DNA from: Gammaproteobacteria bacterium
Lineage (GTDB): Bacteria > Pseudomonadota > Gammaproteobacteria > Steroidobacterales > Steroidobacteraceae
Length of the DNA stretch: 8,951 bases
Assembly: GCA_030040525.1 (NCBI GenBank)
Contig: JASHTN010000348.1
Span: 1 to 8,951 of the forward strand
Reading direction: 5' to 3'
This document shows, piece by piece, positions 1-6,762 of the stretch. Position 1 is the first letter of the stretch, and each line of letters starts with the position of its first letter. The notes beneath the pieces were generated by a model that made no database searches, was not told the origin of the DNA, and saw nothing but the letters and a program-made list of their open reading frames with translations. A program made the position numbers and the translations under genes.

Positions 1-1963
1 CGATCGCGATACGCATGCCTGCGGCACGCAGCAGCCGCAGCGCGTGAACGCAGGAGGAGGAGTCGCCGGAGAGGGCGCCCTCGGTGATCTCGAGATCGAT
101 CCCCCATGGCGAGTTGCCTGCCAGATCGCCGATGCCATCGAGGATCTCACGCGCAATACTCCGCCGCCTGAGCTCCGGAGGCGAGATGTTCACCGCGACG
201 CGCAGCGGCGGCAGGCCCTGGCGCCGCCATTCGCGACAATCGGCCGCCGCCTGCCGCAGCACCCAGGCGCCGGTCTCGGCCATCAGGCCGGCGGACTCGA
301 GCAGCGGCAGGAACTCGGCGGGCGACACCAGGCCTGCCTCCGGATCCTGCCAGCGCAGCAGCGCTTCGACGCTGGTTATTTGTCCCGTGCGCACGGACAG
401 TTTGGGCTGGTAATGCAGGCGGAATTGCTGATTGTCGAGCGCATTGCGCAGCCGGTGCTCCATACCGACACGACGCGCGAGCTCAGAGTTCATCTCCATG
501 CGGTGGTGCAGGTAGCGTTCGCCCGAGGTCTTGGCCTCCTTGAGCGCGGCTTCGGCGTTGTGCACGAGTTGGTTGGGCTCGCTGCCGTCCTGCGGATAGC
601 AGGCGACTCCACTCTTGACCTTGGCGGGGATCTCGCGTCCATCAACGCTGAAGGGGCGGTCAAAGAGGCGTGTAATATCATCGTGCATGGAGTGGTGAAA
701 CTCGCTGTCGGCGCTTTCCGGCAACGCGTTCACGCACACGAAGGTCCCACCTCCCAGATGTGCAAGCTGCTCGGTATCGGGAAAGTATCCCTTGAGCCGA
801 TCCGCCACGCACTGCAACAGGCGATCCCCGGTGTGCCGCCCGAGGGAATCGTTGATGACCCGGAGCTGATCGATATCGAACACCGTGACCGCCAGGCGCG
901 GCAGGCTTTCCGCACCGCGCGTCAGCAGGCGGCTTAAGCGCTCACAGAACAACGCACGCTTGGCAAGACCCGTCAGCGGCTCGAAATAGGAGAGAAACTG
1001 CACGGCCTCATACTTGTCCAGGTACTGGAGCGCAAACGAGAGGTTCGCGGCGACCTCCTCGAGCAAGAGCATTTCCTCCTGGCTGATGGTCGCGGGCGCG
1101 CGGGTGCCGCAGATGAAGGCCCCGACGGGAGTGTTGTCGACGCGCAGCGCCAGCACTGCCAGCGAGCGTACACCCGCGGCGAGCAGAGCATCCCGCCCCA
1201 GGATGGTGTAAGGACACTGCTCGGCGTCCGTGCACAGGATCGACTCGCCGGTGCGGATCACGCGACCCATGATGCTCGAATCGTCTTCCTCGCGATCGGC
1301 GACAGGGAATTCCTGTCCCGGGTCAGCCATGAACTCCTCGTAGCCGGCCCACCCCAGCGGGCGCGCCATGCGCGTGCGCGAATCGATGAGCGCCACCATC
1401 GCAACGGCATAGCCGCCTACCCGGCGGGCCAGCCGGCACGTCTCGCTCGCCACCTCCTCGCGGTTCTGAATCCGTACCAGCGCCGAGTTGATTCCCGACA
1501 ACATCTGCAGCACGCCGGTCAGGCGGGCGACGCGTTGCTCGGCGAGCTGCCGCGCGCTGCGCGATGCGGCTTCTTCCAGCGCGCGCTGCACGGCCGGAAC
1601 CAGTCGCTTCGGGTTGCCCTTCAGCACGTAGTCGACGGCGCCGCGCTTCAGAGCCTCGATCGCGCGCTCCTCGCCGATGGTGCCGGAGAGAAAGATGAAG
1701 GGCACGCTGGGCGCTTCGGCGCGGGCAATGGTGAGCGCCGCCATGCCGTCGAATCCCGGCAGGCTGAAGTCCGAGAGAATGATGTCGGGCAGCCGGGCGT
1801 GCAGCGCCGCGCGCATCTGCGTCTCGTTGACCACCCGCTGATAGGTACAGGCGTAGCCTGCCTGGGTGAGGCGCCATACGGCGAGCTCCGCGTCAGCCGT
1901 CGAGTCCTCGACGAGCAGCAGGTGCAGTTCATGGCCTGCGGTTTGCGCTTCGCTGGCTTCCAT
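1..1963 (-). CDS. Receiver-GAF-GGDEF(degenerate)-EAL response regulator, 3' part beyond the window
   Basis: Predicted cytoplasmic c-di-GMP phosphodiesterase controlled by phosphorylation. I translated 654 residues; the frame is open to the window edge, so the C-terminus is missing. Receiver, about 13-130: acidic pair E19/D20, phosphoacceptor D65 (ILSDFSLPG), S93, K115. GAF-like domain, about 150-315. GGDEF domain, about 320-490: DIDQ at 363-366 and NDSLG at 371-375 are kept, but the signature is GGGTF (404-408) and the RxxD inhibitory site reads PDTE (395-398), so cyclase activity is unlikely. EAL domain from about 500: EALLRW (533-538), N592 and the EITE motif (625-628) are present; the DDFG motif should follow just past the edge. 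The ATG at 1963 is chosen because an in-frame TAG lies 24 bases upstream and the next Met is inside the receiver; no good Shine-Dalgarno is visible. It follows two histidine kinase genes after a 150-bp gap, and is probably their phosphorylation target (inference). Confidence 0.93.
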   Translation of the reverse strand, partial: MEASEAQTAGHELHLLLVEDSTADAELAVWRLTQAGYACTYQRVVNETQMRAALHARLPDIILSDFSLPGFDGMAALTIARAEAPSVPFIFLSGTIGEERAIEALKRGAVDYVLKGNPKRLVPAVQRALEEAASRSARQLAEQRVARLTGVLQMLSGINSALVRIQNREEVASETCRLARRVGGYAVAMVALIDSRTRMARPLGWAGYEEFMADPGQEFPVADREEDDSSIMGRVIRTGESILCTDAEQCPYTILGRDALLAAGVRSLAVLALRVDNTPVGAFICGTRAPATISQEEMLLLEEVAANLSFALQYLDKYEAVQFLSYFEPLTGLAKRALFCERLSRLLTRGAESLPRLAVTVFDIDQLRVINDSLGRHTGDRLLQCVADRLKGYFPDTEQLAHLGGGTFVCVNALPESADSEFHHSMHDDITRLFDRPFSVDGREIPAKVKSGVACYPQDGSEPNQLVHNAEAALKEAKTSGERYLHHRMEMNSELARRVGMEHRLRNALDNQQFRLHYQPKLSVRTGQITSVEALLRWQDPEAGLVSPAEFLPLLESAGLMAETGAWVLRQAAADCREWRRQGLPPLRVAVNISPPELRRRSIAREILDGIGDLAGNSPWGIDLEITEGALSGDSSSCVHALRLLRAAGMRIAI

Positions 1964-2113
1964 GTTCGGTGCGGCGACGCTCTACGGGCACTCCACAGCG
2001 TGTTCCATTAAGCGCCCGGAGGGCACGGGCTCCGCGGGACAAGCGTCACACTCTTCGCAGCGTTAATGTAGGTATTCACGCCGCACAGACCTCACATTCC
2101 TTGAGGTGGCGGT
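1964..2113 (-). other. 150-bp intergenic gap between the relay kinase and the GGDEF/EAL gene
   Basis: No gene is seen here. On the minus strand it begins with a short perfect inverted repeat right after the upstream stop codon (annotated separately). A weaker 5-bp inverted repeat, GCCCG/CGGGC with a 7-base loop, lies at 2014-2030. Neither is followed by a T-run, so an intrinsic terminator is not supported. I found no convincing -35/-10 pair and no strong ribosome binding site before the ATG at 1963. Read-through from the upstream operon or an unrecognised promoter are both possible. Confidence 0.5.
2089..2107 (-). repeat. 6-bp perfect inverted repeat just after the relay kinase stop
   Basis: The arms ACCTCA (2089-2094) and TGAGGT (2102-2107) are perfect complements around a 7-base loop, starting 6 bases past the TAA at 2114-2116. 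On the transcribed strand it could form a small hairpin. The stem is short and lacks a following U-tract, so a terminator call is not justified. A weak RNA stem or chance are the alternatives. Confidence 0.35.
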
Positions 2114-3754
2114 TTACGCCGCATCCTGCGCAGCCGGCCCCGGTACGCTGAAGTAGAAGGTGGCGCCTTCGCCTTCGGTGCTGTCCGCCCAGACTCTGCC
2201 GCCGTGCCGGGCGATGATCCGCTGCACGATCGACAGGCCGATGCCGGTGCCTTCGAAGGCTTCCTGAGAATGCAGGCGCTGAAAGACGCCGAACAGCTTG
2301 CCTGCGGCGCGCGTATCGAAGCCGACGCCGTTGTCGCGCACGTAATAGACGCTGGCATCGCCCTGGCGCAGCGCGCCGACCTCGATACGAGCCGCGTCCC
2401 TGCCGGCCGTGAACTTGAAGGCGTTCGACAGCAGGTTGACCAGAACCTGCTCGAGCAGCGCACGATCCGCGTAACAGTCAGGCAGCTCGCCGAGCTGCAC
2501 CTCGACCTGCCGGGCGCCGAGCCGTTCCCTGAGGCGCTGCACGACCTCCAGCACCAGCTCCCGCAGCGGCACCGGCTCGCAGTGCAGCGGCTCGCGGCTG
2601 AAGCGCGAGAAGTGCAGCAGATCGTCGATCAGCCGATTCATCCGGGTCGCGCCCGTCCAGATGCGCTCCAGGATCTGGCGGCCGGGTTCCGGAACGCTGG
2701 CGCCGAACTCGGCGCGGAACATCTCGCAGAAGCCTTCGACGGCACGCAACGGCTCGCGCAGGTCATGCGAGACCGAGTAGGAGAAGGATTCCAGCTCCTT
2801 GTTGGCCGTCTCCAGCTCCTGCGTCCGCTCCTGCACCCGCAGCTCGAGCTCCTCGTTCATGCGTCGCAGCTCGGCGAGCAGCGCGGCCGTGGCAAAGGCC
2901 GCGGCGGCCGTGCGGGCCAGCACGTCCAGCGCCTTGAGCTGTCCGGGGCGCATGCCTCGCGGCCTGCGGACCGGACTGAAGCCGAGCACACCGAAAAACT
3001 GTCCGCCCGAGACGATGGGAAGGGCGACGCCGATCCTGGCGTCGAAGGGATGGGCGAAGAGTGCGCCCGCTTCACCGTGCCGGCCGGGATCCTCGAGCTC
3101 CCGTTGTGCGCGTGCCAGCCACTGCTCGAGCGCCGCTGCCGGTACGCTCACCGGGGACTCGAGCGCCTGCTTGCCGGGGCCGGTGGCTCCTGCGAGTCGC
3201 AGCGTCGGCTGCTCCGGGTCCGGCTCGAGCAGGTAGACGGCGTCGGCATCGTCCTGGTGGCTGGCCGCGGCCAGTGTGCGCTCGACAACTTCCGCGTGCT
3301 CCAGACCGTGGGTGATCGCCCGGGCGAGCTCATAGATGGAGACCGACTCGCGCAGTTGTATGTTTTCCAGCTGCAGCCCGCGTACGGCAAGCGCACGGGC
3401 CAGCACCGGCAGAATGCTGTTGACCTTGAAGGGCTTCAGCACGTAGTCGACCGCTCCCGCCTTGAGCGCGTCGACGGCGGTTGCGATCGTGCCGTGTCCG
3501 GTCATCACGATGCAGGCCAGGTCGGGGTCGATCTCGCGACAGGCACGCAGCAGAGCGATGCCGTCGATCTGCGGCATCATGAGGTCGGTGAGCAGCAGAT
3601 CGAACGACTCGGCGCGCAGCGCCGCCATGGCCTCGTGACCGGAGGTGAATCCACGGGTGACGTAGCCCTCCTGCTGCAGCGTGTCGCACAGCGCCTGCAT
3701 GTGCGGCGCCTCGTCGTCGACGACCAGCAGGCGCGGAGCCGGCAGCGCGCTCAT
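2114..3754 (-). CDS. Soluble receiver-GAF-histidine kinase (phosphorelay intermediate)
   Basis: Predicted cytoplasmic kinase of 546 residues with no transmembrane segment or signal peptide. Receiver, 8-120: D13/D14, phosphoacceptor D57 (LLLTDLMMP), T85, K107 in YVLKPF. GAF-like domain, about 135-290, without recognisable cofactor residues. Coiled coil, about 293-322, rich in Glu and Leu. HisKA, about 320-385, with H330 in SYSVSHDLREPLR. HATPase, about 430-537: N440 and N444 (N box), DNGVGFD at 474-480 (G1), GTGIGLS at 502-508 (G2). The kinase core resembles the class found in bacteriophytochrome-like and other soluble sensor kinases. The ATG overlaps the TGA of the preceding kinase (ATGA, 3751-3754), with GGTGGA about 7 bases upstream, indicating translational coupling. 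Having a receiver before the kinase suggests that it takes phosphate or allosteric input from the upstream kinase and passes it on, most plausibly to the receiver of the next gene. Partners are inferred. Confidence 0.95.
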   Translation of the reverse strand: MSALPAPRLLVVDDEAPHMQALCDTLQQEGYVTRGFTSGHEAMAALRAESFDLLLTDLMMPQIDGIALLRACREIDPDLACIVMTGHGTIATAVDALKAGAVDYVLKPFKVNSILPVLARALAVRGLQLENIQLRESVSIYELARAITHGLEHAEVVERTLAAASHQDDADAVYLLEPDPEQPTLRLAGATGPGKQALESPVSVPAAALEQWLARAQRELEDPGRHGEAGALFAHPFDARIGVALPIVSGGQFFGVLGFSPVRRPRGMRPGQLKALDVLARTAAAAFATAALLAELRRMNEELELRVQERTQELETANKELESFSYSVSHDLREPLRAVEGFCEMFRAEFGASVPEPGRQILERIWTGATRMNRLIDDLLHFSRFSREPLHCEPVPLRELVLEVVQRLRERLGARQVEVQLGELPDCYADRALLEQVLVNLLSNAFKFTAGRDAARIEVGALRQGDASVYYVRDNGVGFDTRAAGKLFGVFQRLHSQEAFEGTGIGLSIVQRIIARHGGRVWADSTEGEGATFYFSVPGPAAQDAA

Positions 3755-6195
3755 GCGGAGTCCACCAGTGACTGGGCCGGCTGCCCGGCCGGCGCCAGCT
3801 CCGCGAGCGCCGCGCGCACTTCCGCGAGCCGCGGCGGCTTGCTGAGCACGCGATCGACGTGCGCCGGAATGTCGTTCTCGGCCAGCAGTCGCCTGCCCCA
3901 GCCGGTGAGCAGGATCACCGGGGTCTTGGCGGACGCCGCCTTCACCGACGCTGCCACCCTGCGGCCGTCCACGTAGGGCATTCCCAGGTCGGTGATCACC
4001 ACCGCGAAGGGCCGACCCTGAGTCAGCGCCGCGGTGAAGGTGTCGATCCCCTTCTGGCCGCCGTCGGCGACGGTGATGCTGTGACCTTCCTGCTCGAGGA
4101 TGTCACGCAGGGACTTGATCAGCATCGGATCGTCGTCGACCAGCAGGATCCGCAAGCGACGCGCGGGTTGTGGCAGCTGCGGGCTGCGCGTCGCGGCGCC
4201 GACCGGCATATCGGTAACTGCGAAGATCAGCCGCATGGTCGTGCCGCGGCGCACGACGCTGTCGATCTCGAGCTCGGCGCTGTGGCGTTGCACCATGCCG
4301 TAGACCATTGCCAGCCCGAGTCCCGTGCCGCGTTCACCCTTGGTCGTGTAGAAAGGCTCGAGACAGCGGCGCCGGGTCTCCTCGTCCATGCCCAGGCCGG
4401 TATCCGCGACTTCGATCTGCACGTGACGGGTCAGGTCGCCGCCGTTTCCGGCAGTGACGACTGCGGTGCGCAGCGTGAGCGTCCCGCCTTCCGGCATGGC
4501 ATCCACGGCGTTGAAGATGAGATTGGTGAGCGCGTCGCGGATCTCGACTTCCGAGCCCATGATATCCGGCAGATCGTCGCTGAGCTCGGTTTGCAGCCGG
4601 ATGACGATCCCACGCTGCTGTGGCAGATCGCTCCAGCGGGCGCGCGTCAGGTTGATGACCTGCTCGATGAGGCGGTTGCAGGCGACGGGCGAGAGCACCA
4701 GCTCGGCCTCCCGCGGCCGGTAAAACTCGCGCATCCGGGCCACAGTCTCCGCCACATCCTCGATTGCGGTTTGAATGGTGCCCAGATAGCCCCGGGCTCG
4801 CTCGCTCAAGCCGGGCTCGCGCTCCAACAGCGATTCGGTATAAAGCGCAATGGGCGAGATGGCGTTGTTGATGTCGTGCGCAATGCCGCTCGCCATCTCG
4901 CCGAGCGCGCGCAGCCGCTCCTGCTGCATGATCGCCTGCTGCGACTGGCGCAGGTCGTCGTAGGCGCGCTGCAGGGCGCCGTAGAGATGCGCTTCGTGCG
5001 CGGCGAGCGCGACGTGTTCGCTCAGCTGGCGCAGGAACTCGCAGTCGGCGCTGCTGAACGCCTCCGCGGCGTGGCGCGCTGCGACCAGCACACCGAAGAC
5101 CCGCCTTTCCACCAGCAGCGGCGCGATCACCAGCGACTGCACCGACGCCTGCGCAAAGCGCTGCGGGAACGGAAACTTCATCTGCCGCGTGTCGGGCTCA
5201 TAGACCAGCTCGCCCGCCACGCAGCGTGCCAGCCCGTTCTGATCGATCGGCACCTGCTCGCCCTCGGCAAGCCCGAGCGGGGCGCCGAGCCGCTGGCTGC
5301 GGGGTCCGATAACCGTGATTGACAGGGCCTCGGCGCTCGCCTCGTACATGCACATGCAGCCGAAGTCGATGGGCAGATCCTGTTCCAGGGTGCTGAGCAC
5401 CACGCGGAACACGCTCGGCAGATCGTGACGCTCGCCGGTCGCACGGGTGATCCGGTGCAGCAGATCGAGGCGGCTGAGCTGGCTGTGCAGCTTGGTCTGA
5501 TCGCTCTCGATACGCGTCAGCATGTGGTTGAAGGCGTCGGTGAGCAGCCCGAACTCGCGGCCCTCCGGCCGCACCGCCCGCACCGAGTAGTCGCGGCGCT
5601 CGGAGACCTGCTGTGCAGTGGTGGCGAGCGCCAGGATCGGTTGCGAGATCACCCGCTGCAGGCGCCCGGAGATCAGGTACGCGGCGAGGCAGCAGACCAG
5701 AATGAAGACGGCGCCGATCGCCGCGAAAAGCTGCAGGTGCTCGTAGATCTCGCCGAGATCGGACTCCAGGTACAAGGTCCCCATCCGCTGCTCACCTTGC
5801 ACGACGGGCTGCACGCCGCGCAGCACGCCGCGGTCGAAGCGGTAGTCTTCGCCCGCCGCCGGCGGCGGGGCGGCCGCCGCGGCTGCGGCGCGCTCGGGGT
5901 AAGAAGCAAGCAGCCGCCCGTCCTTGAGGTAAAGCCGTGCGGCGATGACATGCGGCTGGGCCTTGAAGGCGGACAGCACCTCGCGCGCATCGTCCGGGTT
6001 GTCGAAGGCGAGCGCGGCGGTGCTGTTGGCGGCGATGGCGCGTCCCAGGATCTCGAGATTGCGCAGTGTCACCTGCCGGAACGTCAGGTACTCGTAGGTG
6101 AAGAATGCGCTCGAGGTGATCACCATCAATGCTGCGCAGGTGAGCAGAATGATGGTCATGAGCGTGCGGCGGATTGGCCGTTCGTGCGCCGGCAT
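3751..6195 (-). CDS. CHASE8-type membrane hybrid histidine kinase (HAMP-GAF-HisKA-HATPase-receiver)
   Basis: Inner-membrane sensor kinase of 814 residues. TM1, about 11-33; periplasmic domain, about 34-152, with the CHASE8 pattern seen in YfiN-like proteins (AANSTAALAFDN at 55-66, LYLKDGRLLASYP at 88-100); TM2, about 157-176; HAMP, about 177-230; GAF, about 255-400; coiled linker, 400-430. HisKA has phosphoacceptor H440 (ASGIAHDINN). HATPase: N558/N562, DTGLGM at 598-603, F615, GTGLGL at 623-628. C-terminal receiver, 681-800: D687-D689, D736 (VITDLGMP), T764, K786. All catalytic residues look intact. An Ala/Pro run (103-114) interrupts the periplasmic domain. The ATG lies 6 bases after the YfiR stop; a purine stretch GGAGGGGG (6206-6213), inside the YfiR 3' end, is the likely ribosome binding site. 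The neighbouring YfiR is the likely periplasmic regulator of the CHASE8 domain, by analogy with YfiR-YfiN. The role is inferred; the domain calls are firm. Confidence 0.95.
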   Translation of the reverse strand: MPAHERPIRRTLMTIILLTCAALMVITSSAFFTYEYLTFRQVTLRNLEILGRAIAANSTAALAFDNPDDAREVLSAFKAQPHVIAARLYLKDGRLLASYPERAAAAAAAPPPAAGEDYRFDRGVLRGVQPVVQGEQRMGTLYLESDLGEIYEHLQLFAAIGAVFILVCCLAAYLISGRLQRVISQPILALATTAQQVSERRDYSVRAVRPEGREFGLLTDAFNHMLTRIESDQTKLHSQLSRLDLLHRITRATGERHDLPSVFRVVLSTLEQDLPIDFGCMCMYEASAEALSITVIGPRSQRLGAPLGLAEGEQVPIDQNGLARCVAGELVYEPDTRQMKFPFPQRFAQASVQSLVIAPLLVERRVFGVLVAARHAAEAFSSADCEFLRQLSEHVALAAHEAHLYGALQRAYDDLRQSQQAIMQQERLRALGEMASGIAHDINNAISPIALYTESLLEREPGLSERARGYLGTIQTAIEDVAETVARMREFYRPREAELVLSPVACNRLIEQVINLTRARWSDLPQQRGIVIRLQTELSDDLPDIMGSEVEIRDALTNLIFNAVDAMPEGGTLTLRTAVVTAGNGGDLTRHVQIEVADTGLGMDEETRRRCLEPFYTTKGERGTGLGLAMVYGMVQRHSAELEIDSVVRRGTTMRLIFAVTDMPVGAATRSPQLPQPARRLRILLVDDDPMLIKSLRDILEQEGHSITVADGGQKGIDTFTAALTQGRPFAVVITDLGMPYVDGRRVAASVKAASAKTPVILLTGWGRRLLAENDIPAHVDRVLSKPPRLAEVRAALAELAPAGQPAQSLVDSA

Positions 6196-6201
6196 ACGGA
6201 T

Positions 6202-6762
6202 CTATCCCCCTCCAGTGACGATCTCGGCCGCCCGCGACAGCTTCGAGCTGATGGTGAGATTGCTCGCCTTGGCGGCCTCGAGATTGATACGCAGTCGAAT
6301 CCGCTTGTCTTCCCTGACGAGTCCGATGATCACGCCCCGCGGCAGCGGTCCGTCCGCATCCGTCACCGTGAGGACGCTGCGCTGCTCGAGCACCGTTGCC
6401 ACCCCGTCGAGGTGGGACAGCTCGCTGGCAGGGATGAACAGGATCTGACAGGCGCGGATGTCGGCAACCGTCGGGTAGCGCTCGATCGCCAGCGGATGCT
6501 GATTGACCGCTTCGCCGCGCACCACCTCGTCGAGATCGTGTCCGAAGGGATCCTTGCCGAGGACGCCGATGACGAACGGCGCGTTGGGGCGCGGCTGGGC
6601 CGCCGCCGGCCACTCGACAAAGTGGGCAAAGTTGAACAGGAATACCGCCTTCAGCTGGTACTCGGAGACCGGCGCGGAGACGCCTGCCAGGCCGCACGCG
6701 AGCAGCAGCAGCGCACAGCGCAGCCGCAGCGGCCGCGCCCGGATGTACTTCAGAAGCCCCAC
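6202..6762 (-). CDS. YfiR family (DUF4154) periplasmic signalling protein
   Basis: Predicted exported regulator of 186 residues, the usual length for the family. Family marks: EYQLKAVFLFNFAHFVEWP (34-52), the central CQILFIPASEL segment (105-115), and the C-terminal INLEAAKASNLTISSKLSR (159-177). In Pseudomonas, YfiR binds the periplasmic domain of the diguanylate cyclase YfiN and represses it. Here the next gene has a CHASE8 domain on a histidine kinase instead. The N-terminus has basic residues (R8, R10, R13, R15) and a hydrophobic run 17-22. Cleavage could be by signal peptidase I near A30, or by signal peptidase II at C23 (LLAC, 20-23), which would make it a lipoprotein. The only Cys in the mature region is C105. 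The start is GTG at 6762, overlapping the receptor's 3' end by 13 bases. No strong ribosome binding site is seen, so translational coupling is likely. No in-frame ATG offers a better start. Confidence 0.92.
   Translation of the reverse strand: MGLLKYIRARPLRLRCALLLLACGLAGVSAPVSEYQLKAVFLFNFAHFVEWPAAAQPRPNAPFVIGVLGKDPFGHDLDEVVRGEAVNQHPLAIERYPTVADIRACQILFIPASELSHLDGVATVLEQRSVLTVTDADGPLPRGVIIGLVREDKRIRLRINLEAAKASNLTISSKLSRAAEIVTGGG

Noticed and set aside
44..937. Plus-strand open frame of 297 codons
   Set aside because: Antisense to the GGDEF-EAL coding sequence, whose motifs read cleanly in the minus frame without interruption.
2014..2030. GCCCG/CGGGC inverted repeat as a terminator
   Set aside because: Only a 5-bp stem with a 7-base loop and no T-run after it; not distinguishable from chance in GC-rich DNA.
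2204..3976. Long open frame of 590 codons on the plus strand
   Set aside because: It lies antisense to two clearly recognised kinase genes, shows no recognisable domain and is Arg/Gln/Leu-rich, as expected of the reverse complement of GC-biased genes.
3859..5322. Plus-strand open frame of 487 codons
   Set aside because: Antisense to the kinase core and GAF of the membrane kinase. Its composition is explained by the opposite strand.
5270..5360. Cys280/Cys282 (C-M-C) in the kinase GAF domain as a metal or redox site
   Set aside because: Two cysteines alone, in a strand position with no further ligands recognisable; too little to claim a cofactor.
5792..6697. Minus-strand 301-codon frame spanning the YfiR and kinase genes
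   Set aside because: Out of frame with both recognised genes; Arg/Ala-rich without motifs. A frameshift is not needed because both real genes are intact.
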